Origin: Allomeiothermus sp035760705 | GTDB lineage: Bacteria; Deinococcota; Deinococci; Deinococcales; Thermaceae | DNA: 30,959 nt | NCBI GenBank assembly: GCA_035760705.1 | Contig: DASTSL010000061.1 | Coordinates: 1 to 30,959, forward strand | Direction of reading: 5' to 3' | Part shown: piece after piece, positions 21,163-29,187 of the stretch | How positions within the stretch are numbered: the first letter of the stretch is position 1 | Layout of the letters: every line of letters starts with the position of its first letter | Notes under the pieces: generated by a model | The model's input: the letters and a program-made list of their open reading frames with translations, nothing else | What the model was told of the DNA's origin: nothing | Database searches by the model: none | Translations under genes and position numbers: made by a program

Positions 21163-22911
21163 TCAAAGCCCCAACTCGTCGATGAGGGCTTGGTCGGAGT
21201 TGTCCTCGAACACCTCCTCGGCCTTGGTCGCCCAGGCCGGGAAGGGGAAGGTGAGGGGCAGCGGGATCGGGAGTTCGGGCTGCTGAACGATCATCGTGCC
21301 TTGCGGGAGGATCACCGCCCGTTCGCGGAACGAGGCGGGGAGGTAGCGGTACTCGGGGCGCTCGGCTTCGGCGGCGTCGAGGCGGCCCACCACCCGGATG
21401 GCGGCGTTCCCCACCACCCGGCGCTCGACCTCGGAGGCGGTTTGCTGCGCCCCGATCAGGATCACGCCCAAGCTGCGCCCGCGCTCGGCGATGTCGAGCA
21501 GGATGTCCTTGATGGGGCTCTCGTCCTCGCGCGGAGCATACTTGTTCAGCTCGTCCAGCACGATAAAAACTCGGCCCGGCCGGCCCTTTTCTTTCTTCTC
21601 GAAGACCTCGCGCAAAATCGCCCCCACCACGAACATCTGGGCCTGGGCGGAGAGCTGGTGGATGTCCACCACGCTCATCTGGAACTGCCCGGCCAGCGGG
21701 TCGGGGGGGCTTCCCGGTTTGTCGCCCCGGATCAGGTGGGAGACGTTGCCGATGGCGGCCCGCAGACGGCGGACGAAGGCCTCGAGCGTCCCCCGGGCCT
21801 GCCGGGCGATCCAGCGGGGGTCACCCTTGCCTTCCTCGTCCCCTTCGGGGCCTAGAAGCTTGAACTCCACGTAGCGCACCAGTTGGGCGAAGCTCGAGAG
21901 GCGCACCTTGCCCAGGCTATCGAAGTTCACCCCGGCATCCATCTGGCTGATCTCGTCGTGCCAATCCTCCACCGCCAGGTGCGGGCCTTTTTGCCCGTCG
22001 GCCAGCTTGCGCAGGCGCTCCGTCACCTGGTCAATGAGGAAGCCCAGGTTGCTCATGGCACCGCGGTCGGTGAAGAGGAAGGGTAAGAGGCCGCTCGAGC
22101 AGAACTGCACCAAGTCCCAGTAGTAGGCGCCCACCCCCTTGGGGCGGCTCTCTACGTCGGGAACGACGTCGCCGGGGGTGGGCTTAGGTGGGGCGCGGAA
22201 GGTCACGCTCTTGAAAGGGCCGGGCTCGAGACCCAAGCGGCGGTATTCCTCGTGCTGGAGCGGGGTGAGGCGGTTGTTGGGCTTGTCGAGGTGGAAGAGG
22301 TCTTCGCCCTTGACGTTGAAGATCAGAGCCCGGGCGCTCGAGGCATCGTGCAGCACCCCGGAGTTGAAGAGGCTGTAGAGCAGAAAGGTGGCGTAGCTGG
22401 TCTTGGTCGCCACCCCGGAGATCCCCGAGACGTTGACGTGCCCGCCCTTGACCCCGTTCAAAAACTCCAGGTTCAAGTAGGCCACCTCGCCGTTCTTGAG
22501 GAGCCCTGCCGGGAGCCGGGTGGAACCCCTCTGGTTGCTCATCTTGTCGTAGTAGAGGGCCCGCTCGAGGGCTTCGGCCTGGGCCACATAGACCTTAGAG
22601 CCGGGGTCGGGCGGGAGGTATTCTTCGGGCTCGAGGCGCGTCACCTTGATGTGCGCGGCATAGGACTTGCTCACCGGCAACAGCTCGCGCTGGGCCAAAA
22701 ACACGTCGGTGTCGAACTGCGAGCCCTCGTAGAGCTTCAAGACCTGGTCCACCATGCCGTAGTAGCGCACCGTGCCCATCGCGGGGTCGGGGTGGGCGAA
22801 CTCGACATAGACCAGGTCGTCGAGCCGCAGGAACTGCCCCTCCTCCACCGCGACCCAGAAGTCCAAGGCTCCGGCTTCGCGGCTGCCCAACACCATTCCG
22901 ATCTGCTTCAA
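21163..22911 (-). CDS. herA: HerA-family hexameric DNA translocase/helicase
   Basis: Ring-shaped FtsK/HerA ATPase that, with the nuclease NurA, processes DNA ends in archaea and in Deinococcus-Thermus. About 582 residues. An N-terminal HAS-barrel-like region precedes the RecA-fold motor. Walker B is clear (VFIVLDELNKYAP, Asp453 and Glu454), followed by a sensor-like QQTASEVERRVVGNAAIRVVGRL and a C-terminal arm. Walker A is atypical: GISGVATKTS, with the Gly before the lysine (K170) replaced by Thr. TTG 22911 is chosen because GGAGGA lies 4 nt upstream; TTG 22923 is also possible. nurA lies upstream on the same strand, about 285 bp away. Confidence 0.88.
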   Translation of the reverse strand: MKQIGMVLGSREAGALDFWVAVEEGQFLRLDDLVYVEFAHPDPAMGTVRYYGMVDQVLKLYEGSQFDTDVFLAQRELLPVSKSYAAHIKVTRLEPEEYLPPDPGSKVYVAQAEALERALYYDKMSNQRGSTRLPAGLLKNGEVAYLNLEFLNGVKGGHVNVSGISGVATKTSYATFLLYSLFNSGVLHDASSARALIFNVKGEDLFHLDKPNNRLTPLQHEEYRRLGLEPGPFKSVTFRAPPKPTPGDVVPDVESRPKGVGAYYWDLVQFCSSGLLPFLFTDRGAMSNLGFLIDQVTERLRKLADGQKGPHLAVEDWHDEISQMDAGVNFDSLGKVRLSSFAQLVRYVEFKLLGPEGDEEGKGDPRWIARQARGTLEAFVRRLRAAIGNVSHLIRGDKPGSPPDPLAGQFQMSVVDIHQLSAQAQMFVVGAILREVFEKKEKGRPGRVFIVLDELNKYAPREDESPIKDILLDIAERGRSLGVILIGAQQTASEVERRVVGNAAIRVVGRLDAAEAERPEYRYLPASFRERAVILPQGTMIVQQPELPIPLPLTFPFPAWATKAEEVFEDNSDQALIDELGL

Positions 22912-23196
22912 GGGGTCCTCCAAGTGGAGCGGGCTACAAGGTGTGGGATGTAGGGGGTGAGAAAAGGACAGGGGCTCATCCGGCTTGCGGCCCTAGGCGT
23001 CGCCAAAGGGTAGATGTCGGATGGGAGGGCCGGGAGGCATGCGGGGATGGCGCCACCCCATGAACCTAGCCGCCCCCCACCCCGGACCATCTCACCCTGG
23101 CGCAACCTAGACCCTCCCCGCTTCCCCTCACTTCGTTCAGCGAAAGAGCACCGCCTGGCGTAAAGGACTTTTCGACACTTGACCCTCGACATCGCT
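22912..23196 (-). other. Gap between nurA and herA
   Basis: About 285 bp, GC-rich, with a GGGG-a-TGGCGCCA-CCCC near-palindrome (23043-23059). The minus-strand open frame here has no family resemblance and poor codon pattern, so I regard it as non-coding. A separate herA promoter or an RNA 3' end of nurA could lie here. Confidence 0.35.
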
Positions 23197-24147
23197 TCAC
23201 CCGAATAACGTCTGTACGATCTTACGCCGGATCACGTCGCCCTGGCCCATGTAGCGGCCCAAAAACATCTCCAGGGCGCCCACCGCGATTAGGTTTTGCG
23301 GGGCACGGGGGTCGCGGGCCGGCGAGGAGGCCATCGAGCAAAAGAGGCTCACCGAAAGGTCGGCTAGCTTGCGGGCCTCGTAGGGCTCGGAGACGGTGGT
23401 CTCGACCCGCATCAGCCCGGCCGCGCCGTGGAAGGGCGCGCTGGGCTCGAGCGGGAGTTTGACGTACCAGGAGAACACGTCCACCCGCCGGTTGAGCCCG
23501 TAGCCGGGCAGTTTGAAGATGGGGGTGCGCTCGTGGGGCTCGAGCCGGTAGAGCAAGGCCTGCTCCTCGGGGGGCAGGTAGAGGCCCGGCATGGTCTTGG
23601 TGTAGCCCAACAGCGGGTGCTGGGTGGGCTGGCCGGTGAAGTAGATCTGTCCATCCATCACCACCAAGCAGCCATCGTCGCAGAGTTCCATCGCTAGCTC
23701 AGCCTCGAGCCGCCGCATCACCTCGGTTACCTTGCTGCGTAGGTTTTGCAGGTCGGTGGCCCTGGCGGGTTCAGGTTCATAAACCAGATTCCCGATCCGG
23801 ATCGGCTCGACCTGGAGCCCCTCCGGGTGCAGGAGCACCCGCCGCACCTTGGGCTCCCCAGCCAGCCGAATCCCCGCCCCGTCGCGCACCACCGCCCCGG
23901 CGGTCACCGTGGCGAGGATAGCCCGGTGGCCCTGCGGGTCCGCCACCACCGCGTCCACCCGCTGGCGACCGTCCACCATATAGAGCACCGGCCAGTTGGC
24001 GGGCGCCACCGAAGCCGGGCGCTTGGCCTCCCAAGCACTTCCTTCGATCCCGGTCTTAACCTCCTCGTGGATGGGGGTTTCTTCAAAGCCCACCTGGGGC
24101 AGGGCATAGTCGGGGTTCCAGGCCTCCAAGCGCCATTTCACGCCCAT
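23197..24147 (-). CDS. nurA: NurA-family 5'-3' nuclease
   Basis: Nuclease partner of HerA for DNA-end resection. 316 residues. The NurA signature acidic motifs are visible: MVDGRQRVDAVV (Asp59, Asp65), VVMDGQIYF (Asp165), and near the C-terminus RDPRAPQNLIAVGALEMFLGRYMG, where the NurA family has its last metal and substrate motif. A basic/aromatic middle segment (FKLPGYGLNRRVDVFSWYVKL) fits family layout. ATG 24147 or GTG 24141 could be the start; a TATGCT lies directly before 24147. A terminator lies just upstream (24165-24192), so nurA is transcribed separately from the TPR gene. Confidence 0.8.
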   Translation of the reverse strand: MGVKWRLEAWNPDYALPQVGFEETPIHEEVKTGIEGSAWEAKRPASVAPANWPVLYMVDGRQRVDAVVADPQGHRAILATVTAGAVVRDGAGIRLAGEPKVRRVLLHPEGLQVEPIRIGNLVYEPEPARATDLQNLRSKVTEVMRRLEAELAMELCDDGCLVVMDGQIYFTGQPTQHPLLGYTKTMPGLYLPPEEQALLYRLEPHERTPIFKLPGYGLNRRVDVFSWYVKLPLEPSAPFHGAAGLMRVETTVSEPYEARKLADLSVSLFCSMASSPARDPRAPQNLIAVGALEMFLGRYMGQGDVIRRKIVQTLFG

Positions 24148-24164
24148 AGCATAAGGCTAAAAGC

Positions 24165-24192
24165 AAAAAGCGGGAGACAAGCGGCCTCCCGC
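24165..24192 (-). terminator. Rho-independent terminator of the TPR gene
   Basis: On the minus strand GCGGGAG (24192-24186) pairs with CTCCCGC (24176-24170) across a 9-nt loop, followed by TTTTT (24169-24165) and, after GC, TTTT. It lies 18 bp beyond the stop of the TPR gene. Confidence 0.9.
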
Positions 24193-24209
24193 CTCAAGTC
24201 TCTAGCCTT

Positions 24210-25325
24210 CTACTGATTCTTAGCCACACACTCCTGAGCTTCCTTGAAGTCGTTTTGCAACTCGAGCGCCTTCTGGCACTGGGCCTTGGCTCCAGTCTTG
24301 TCACCCAGCACCTCGTTGGCCTTGCCCAGCCAGTAGCGGAAGTTGGCGTTCTGCGGCTCGAGTGCCACCGCCTTGGTCAGGTTGAAGCGAGCTTTTTGCG
24401 CGTCGCCCAGCTCGAGGTAGACCCGGCCCAGCCCCGCGTAAGCCTCGGGGTAGCGCACCGGGGAAAGCGCCACCGCGTTCTCGTAGGCGGCCCCGGCGGG
24501 CTTCCAGCTTTTCAGGCACTCCAGGGCCTGGCCCTGATAGACATAAACCTCGGCGTTCCCCGGCACCAGGATGGCCGCCTGGTTGAGGTGCGAGAGGGCA
24601 CCCGTGCAGTCCTTGCGGGCCAGCAGGAAGGTGCCGTACTTGACCCGCAAGTCGCCGTCCTTGGGGTACTTGTTCACCGCGTCGCTGTAGATCTTGAGCG
24701 CCTCATCGGGCTTACCCCCGGCCACGTAAAGGCTGGCCAGGGTCGAACGCAGGGCAGGGTCATCGTCGAGGGCGATGGCCCGGTTCACCGCCTCGATGGC
24801 CCGGTCGTACTGGCCCTGCAAGCCCAGCACCACCCCCCGCCAGGAGTAGATGGGGGCGTATTTGCTGTTGACCCGCTCGGCGTCGCGCAACACGCTCAGG
24901 GCCTGGTCTAAGTTGCCCTTGGCCGTTTCGCGGTTCTCGGCGAAACGGAAGGAGTCGGTGTAGGCCTGGGCCAAGGCGATGTAGGAGTTGATAAAGGTGG
25001 CGTTCTGGGCGATCGAGCGGCGCAGGTTCTCGATGGCGGCGGTCATCAGGCCCAGCCGCATCTGGTTGCGGGCTAGGAAGTACAAAGACTCCACGCTCGA
25101 GTTGCACTCCTTCACGGCCCGCTCGAAGAAGGGTTGGGCGGTCTCGAAACGGCCCGCGTCGTAAAACTGCAAACCCGTGCGCAGGTTGCGCTGACAGTTG
25201 TTCTGCGCGGGGGGGTTCGCCGGGGCGGGAGGGGTCTGGGCCAACGAGCTTTGCACGGGCACGAGGGCAGTGCTTACGAGGACTAAGCTCGTACGCACCA
25301 AGGCAGGGAACCACACTCGCATCAT
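24210..25325 (-). CDS. Secreted tetratricopeptide-repeat protein
   Basis: 371 residues: a signal peptide ending about ...VQSSLAQ, a Pro/Ala-rich linker, then a run of TPR units (for example NLRTGLQFYDAGRFETAQPFFERAV, SWRGVVLGLQGQYDRAIEAVNRAI, LASLYVAGGKPDEALKIYSDAV, GLGRVYLELGDAQKARFNLTKAV) covering nearly the whole mature protein. TPRs are protein-binding scaffolds, so a role in envelope assembly is likely, but the partner is unknown. Two tandem ATGs (25325, 25322) follow GGAGGA; the second has the better spacing. It is 15 bp after hslU and so probably part of that operon, with its own terminator. Confidence 0.9.
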   Translation of the reverse strand: MMRVWFPALVRTSLVLVSTALVPVQSSLAQTPPAPANPPAQNNCQRNLRTGLQFYDAGRFETAQPFFERAVKECNSSVESLYFLARNQMRLGLMTAAIENLRRSIAQNATFINSYIALAQAYTDSFRFAENRETAKGNLDQALSVLRDAERVNSKYAPIYSWRGVVLGLQGQYDRAIEAVNRAIALDDDPALRSTLASLYVAGGKPDEALKIYSDAVNKYPKDGDLRVKYGTFLLARKDCTGALSHLNQAAILVPGNAEVYVYQGQALECLKSWKPAGAAYENAVALSPVRYPEAYAGLGRVYLELGDAQKARFNLTKAVALEPQNANFRYWLGKANEVLGDKTGAKAQCQKALELQNDFKEAQECVAKNQ

Positions 25326-25340
25326 CTTCCTCCAAAACCT

Positions 25341-26597
25341 TTAGAGAATATACCGGGACAGGTCCGGCGAGGCCACAACGCTGGCTAAACGAGCCTCCAC
25401 GTATTCCTTAGTGATCTCTACCCTTCCCAAGTCGGTCTGGAACGAGACCTCTTCCAGCACCCGCTCGAGCACGGTGGAAAGCCTGCGGGCCCCGATGTCC
25501 TCGAGGTCGCGGTTAGCCGCGTGGGCGTACTGAGCGATCGAGCGCACCGCTTCGGGGGTGAAGTGGATCTCGGTGCCATCGGCCTTCAAAAGCTCGGTGT
25601 ACTGCTTGAGGAGCGAGGACTCGGGCTCGGTCAGGATGCGCTCGAACTCCTCGGCACCCAGCGAGGAGAGCTCGACTCGGATAGGGAAGCGCCCCTGCAG
25701 CTCGGGGATCAAATCGGAGGGCTTGGAGACGTGGAAGGCCCCGGCGGCGATGAACAGCACGTGCTCGGTGGAGACCGGCCCCAGCCGGGTGGAGACCACC
25801 GTGCCCTCCACCACCGGCAACAAGTCACGCTGAACCCCCTCGCCCGAGACGTCCGGCCCGCCCACGCTGCCCTGTTTGCGGGCCACCTTGTCGATCTCGT
25901 CGATAAAGACGATCCCGTCCTCCTGGGCCCGGCGCAGCCCCTCCTGGGTGGCTTCTTCCTTGTCCACCAGGCGCTCGGCTTCCTGGTTCTTGAGGACCTC
26001 GAGGGCCTCTTTGACCCGCATCCGCCGGCGCACCCTGCGCTGGGGCAGGAGCCCCTTGAGCATGTTGCCCAGGCCCTGCATCTGGTCGTTGCCGCCGAGC
26101 ATCCCCATGAAGGGCATCTGCGGCTCCTCGTCCACCTCGATCTCGACCAACTGCTCGTCGAAGCGTCCCGAGCGGATGTCGAAGACCGAAACCCGCAACA
26201 AAGCCGAAAGCTGCTCCTCAGCTTGGGCGGTGGCCCGCTCGGCCACCTTGGCTTTTAGCTCCTGCAAGACCATCTGGTAACTGGCCTCGGCCAGATCCCG
26301 CACGATGGAGTCCACGTCGCGGCCCACGTAGCCGACCTCGGTGAACTTGGTGGCCTCCACTTTGAGAAAAGGCGCCCCGGCCAGCCGCGCCAGGCGGCGG
26401 GCGATCTCGGTCTTGCCCACCCCGGTCGGCCCGATCATCAGGATGTTGCGGGGTACGACTTCGCGGGCTAAAGCCGCGGGCAGCCGCTTGCGTCGGTAGC
26501 GGTTGCGCAAGGCCACCGCCACGGCTCTCTTGGCCGATTCCTGGCCGATGATGTGCTTGTCGAGTTCGCGGACGATCTCTGCCGGGGTCAGGTTCAT
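25341..26597 (-). CDS. hslU: HslU, ATPase subunit of the HslUV protease
   Basis: AAA+ unfoldase of the ClpYQ/HslUV protease. 418 residues from ATG 26597. N-terminal MNLTPAEIVRELDKHIIGQESAKRAVAVAL is conserved. Walker A is GPTGVGKTE (Lys62) and Walker B is IVFIDEIDKVA; a charged I-domain rich in Met/Gly/Gln lies between them. The C-terminal ends DLSRYIL, the tail that docks into HslV. The open frame continues upstream to 26633 but gives a non-conserved extension. The gap to hslV is about 40 bp, and no good ribosome site is seen before 26597. Confidence 0.96.
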   Translation of the reverse strand: MNLTPAEIVRELDKHIIGQESAKRAVAVALRNRYRRKRLPAALAREVVPRNILMIGPTGVGKTEIARRLARLAGAPFLKVEATKFTEVGYVGRDVDSIVRDLAEASYQMVLQELKAKVAERATAQAEEQLSALLRVSVFDIRSGRFDEQLVEIEVDEEPQMPFMGMLGGNDQMQGLGNMLKGLLPQRRVRRRMRVKEALEVLKNQEAERLVDKEEATQEGLRRAQEDGIVFIDEIDKVARKQGSVGGPDVSGEGVQRDLLPVVEGTVVSTRLGPVSTEHVLFIAAGAFHVSKPSDLIPELQGRFPIRVELSSLGAEEFERILTEPESSLLKQYTELLKADGTEIHFTPEAVRSIAQYAHAANRDLEDIGARRLSTVLERVLEEVSFQTDLGRVEITKEYVEARLASVVASPDLSRYIL

Positions 26598-26637
26598 AGG
26601 AGTACCGCCGAACGCAAAACGCCAGATGCCCAACGCC

Positions 26638-27186
26638 TCACGAGCCCTCCCCCACGACGAGGACGGTCGGGTTGCCGGTTGTGTAGAGGTCGATCTCCCC
26701 GGCGATCCGGATAGATTCCCGGGCGATGTCTGCTGCGGAAAGCTCGGAGTGGCGCAGGAGCGCCTTGGCCGCCGAGAGCGCGTAGGGGCCGCCGGAACCT
26801 ACGGCCAGCACCGGCTCGTCCGGCGAGAGCACCTCGCCGTTGCCCGACAAAAGCAATAGGTTATCGGCGTCGGCGACGATCAGCATGGCCTCGAGGTTGC
26901 GGAGCACCCGGTCGGTGCGCCACTTCTTGACCGTCTCGACCGCCGCCCGGGGCAGGTTGCCCTTGGTGGCCCCCAAAGCCTCCTCGAACTTCTCCAAGAG
27001 GGTCAGGGCATCGGCTACGGCTCCCGCGAAACCCACCAGGATGCCGCTGCCCACCTCTAACCGGCGCACCTTGACGGCAGAGGTCTTCATGATGGTCTGG
27101 CCCAGGGTGACCTGACCGTCCCCGGCGATCGCGGTCTGGCCGTTCTTGCGAACCGCCAGGATGGTTGTGGCGTGCATCGGCTCCAT
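26638..27186 (-). CDS. hslV: HslV, peptidase subunit of the HslUV protease
   Basis: N-terminal-threonine protease of the proteasome beta type, forming a double ring capped by HslU. 182 residues. The start is ATG 27186 or 27177. The sequence HATTILAVRKNGQTAIAGDGQVTLG places the active Thr after a short propeptide that must be removed, as in Thermotoga HslV. Conserved blocks: LVGFAGAVADALTLLEKFE, KWRTDRVLRNLEAMLIVAD, and IGSGGPYALSAAKALL (here VGSGGPYALSAAKALL). hslU follows on the same strand, with the TPR gene behind it. Confidence 0.95.
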   Translation of the reverse strand: MEPMHATTILAVRKNGQTAIAGDGQVTLGQTIMKTSAVKVRRLEVGSGILVGFAGAVADALTLLEKFEEALGATKGNLPRAAVETVKKWRTDRVLRNLEAMLIVADADNLLLLSGNGEVLSPDEPVLAVGSGGPYALSAAKALLRHSELSAADIARESIRIAGEIDLYTTGNPTVLVVGEGS

Positions 27187-27314
27187 CTACACCAAGAGGC
27201 TAGCTCGTCGCCATGAAGCAGCGGTGAGAGAAAAACCGGCTTGGTCGGGCTTCCCGGAGTGAGTTGGTGAAGATGCGTAGCGCGAATCTTGGTGATAAGC
27301 GACAGGCTTTCTTC
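27187..27314. other. Spacer between lepB and hslV
   Basis: 128 bp upstream of hslV and downstream of lepB. No clear promoter, terminator or repeat was seen. A promoter for hslVU probably lies here. Confidence 0.25.
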
Positions 27315-28175
27315 TCAGGGCTGCCTAAATGCCGGAGGGATGGGCAACCCGCGGATGTTGAGACGGATGTTCCCGGCCTCGTCGCGGCTCACCGGGGGCC
27401 ACCACACCGCGTTGGCCCGCCCGGCGATGCGGTCTTTGGCGATCGGGCCGAAGGTGCGGGAATCCTCCGAGCCGCCGATGGTGCGGTTGTCGCCCATCAC
27501 GAAATAGTGGTCGGGGGCGATCTTGAGGGTGCCGATTACGCAGCGCTCGCCTTGCAGCTCGAGCGGCGGCGAGGGGTAAGCGGGGTCGTTGCTGGAGGGG
27601 GGCAGCATCATCCCCGGGACGTCTTTGAGGTAATCGGGCAGCTCGTCCACCGCGAAAGGGGTTCCCTGCTGCATGATGATGTGCGAGAGCCGCCCGTCGC
27701 GGTAGCAGGCCCCAGGGAAGTTGTCGGTGTAGGGGGTGATGAGGCTGGTGATGTGGGTTTCATTAACCGGCTGGCCGTTGAGCACCAATTGCCCCTCGCG
27801 GATGCTGACCTCGTCGCCGGGAACCCCCACGATGCGCTTGATAAAGAAGGCCTTGAACTGGAAACCCAGGATCGGGAACTGGGCCACCGCGTTGGGCGTG
27901 CCCTCGGGCGGCTTGATGATGGCGATCTCGCCCCGCCGCCACTGCATCAGGCCGAAGCGTACCAGCCAGGTCTCGTACTTGGGCACGAATACCCGCTCGC
28001 CGTTTTGCAGCGAAACCGAACCCGCGGGCAACGCACCACCGTTCAGGGGGTTCATGCTGTTCCCCACCACCCCCACCGTGGTAAAGATAAAGGTGGTCAC
28101 CAGAAACGCCAGCAGCAGCGCTTCCCCCACCTGGCGAAGCCACTCTTTGAAGAGATAATCCCAGAAGTTGCGCAC
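27315..28175 (-). CDS. lepB: Signal peptidase I (LepB)
   Basis: Membrane serine protease with a Ser/Lys dyad that removes signal peptides of exported proteins. 286 residues, with one N-terminal membrane anchor (about residues 14-34). Box B holds the nucleophile Ser40 (GNSMNPL), and the general base is Lys113 (FIKRIVGVPGD). Box E is GDNRTIGGSEDSRTFGPI. A long insertion of about 60 residues between the dyad and box E (YTDNFPGACYRDGRLSHIIM and beyond) is larger than usual. The start is GTG 28175; a TATACT on the minus strand (28188-28183) lies 7 nt upstream, which suggests a leaderless mRNA. Confidence 0.96.
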   Translation of the reverse strand: MRNFWDYLFKEWLRQVGEALLLAFLVTTFIFTTVGVVGNSMNPLNGGALPAGSVSLQNGERVFVPKYETWLVRFGLMQWRRGEIAIIKPPEGTPNAVAQFPILGFQFKAFFIKRIVGVPGDEVSIREGQLVLNGQPVNETHITSLITPYTDNFPGACYRDGRLSHIIMQQGTPFAVDELPDYLKDVPGMMLPPSSNDPAYPSPPLELQGERCVIGTLKIAPDHYFVMGDNRTIGGSEDSRTFGPIAKDRIAGRANAVWWPPVSRDEAGNIRLNIRGLPIPPAFRQP

Positions 28176-28182
28176 GGCTTTG

Positions 28183-28188
28183 AGTATA
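28183..28188 (-). promoter_or_regulatory. -10 element of a probable leaderless lepB mRNA
   Basis: TATACT on the minus strand is followed by 7 nt and then GTG 28175. With transcription starting about 7 nt after the hexamer, the start codon would be at or next to the first nucleotide. No -35 or Shine-Dalgarno was seen. Confidence 0.5.
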
Positions 28189-28250
28189 CACAGCGCGTCG
28201 GGGTTGTGGGGTTGGGGCGAACCTGGGTGGCGACTCTTGCCGGATAATTC

Positions 28251-28988
28251 TCAGAACAAAACTCGAGCCGCCCGCCGCCCCGCCTCCACGATCTCCTCGA
28301 TGCGGTTGAACTGCTCGATCCCCACCCCGGTGAGTTCCGGGCGCAGGTACTTCTCCGGCGGGTAGAGCGCCCGGCGGGCCGCGGTGAGGTGGTTTTGCAT
28401 GATATCCACCGAGCGCCGGATCTGCCCGATGGCGGTCCGGGGCACCCCGGGCAAGGCGATCTCGGGGGTCACGTCCACCGCCAGCACGGTCTTGGCCTGC
28501 AAGAAGCGGGCCGCGTCCACCGGAAGGTTATCGAGCACCCCCCCGTCCACGAAGGTCCGCCGATCGAAGACCACCGGGCTGAAGAGACCCGGATAGGCCG
28601 AGGAGGCCAGCACCGCCCCGCGCAGATCCCCCTCGAAGAAATAGGCCAGCCGCCCGGTCTCGAGGTCGGTGGCGGTCACGATCAGGCGGCGCTCGAGGGC
28701 CTCGAAGGTCTCGGGGAGGTGGAGCGCCAGCAGTTCGCGCATCCGCCGCTCGGAGATGAGCCCGGTGGTGCGGGGGTTGAGGCTCAGGAGGCGCAGCCAG
28801 GGGGTGTGCCGGGCAATCTCGAGGATTTCCGCTGCGTTCTTCCCCGCCGCCCACAAAGCCCCGATGATGGCCCCCATGCTGGTCCCGGCCACCACCTCGG
28901 CCTCGAAGCCGTTGGCCTCGAGCACCTCCAAAACCCCGATATGGGCCAGCCCTCTGGCCCCACCCCCGGACAACACCACCGCCTGCAT
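28251..28988 (-). CDS. Patatin-like phospholipase/esterase
   Basis: Bacterial patatin of the RssA/YlbK type, a Ser-Asp dyad acyl hydrolase. 245 residues. Oxyanion motif GGGARG (8-13), nucleophile elbow GTSMG with Ser37, and catalytic Asp148 in VDGG are all present and in order. No signal peptide or membrane segment, so cytoplasmic. Substrate unknown; lipids are typical. ATG 28988 starts the conserved MQAVVLSGGGARGLAHIG; the longer open frame up to 29114 is not conserved in character. It lies 75 bp upstream of lepB on the same strand and diverges from the kinase gene. Confidence 0.9.
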   Translation of the reverse strand: MQAVVLSGGGARGLAHIGVLEVLEANGFEAEVVAGTSMGAIIGALWAAGKNAAEILEIARHTPWLRLLSLNPRTTGLISERRMRELLALHLPETFEALERRLIVTATDLETGRLAYFFEGDLRGAVLASSAYPGLFSPVVFDRRTFVDGGVLDNLPVDAARFLQAKTVLAVDVTPEIALPGVPRTAIGQIRRSVDIMQNHLTAARRALYPPEKYLRPELTGVGIEQFNRIEEIVEAGRRAARVLF

Positions 28989-29175
28989 GCTAATCAAATT
29001 ACCCCAACCGGCTTTCCTCCGCTCGATCCGGCGCTTGGAAGGATGAAGGACGGGCACGAATCCCCCACCCGCTACCAATCTGGACTCAGTACAGAGCCTT
29101 GAAACCGGGCGCATGACATCTATGGGAGTGGCGTGTTCCGGGTCAAAATTTCCCTGCCGGGATGATCCTGAACAG

Positions 29176-29181
29176 TATAGT
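29176..29181 (+). promoter_or_regulatory. -10 element of a probable leaderless kinase mRNA
   Basis: TATAGT matches TATAAT at five of six positions and is followed by 6 nt before GTG 29188. It lies in the 199-bp divergent gap between the patatin and kinase genes. No Shine-Dalgarno is visible. Confidence 0.45.
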
Positions 29182-29187
29182 GATGGG

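Noticed and set aside
22908..23192. 94-codon minus-strand frame between nurA and herA
   Set aside because: Cys/Arg/Pro-rich, no ribosome site or family, overlaps the herA start; likely non-coding.
21163..24147. HerA-based antiphage defence system
   Set aside because: The partner is a normal NurA nuclease and the neighbours are housekeeping genes; DNA-end processing is the simpler reading.
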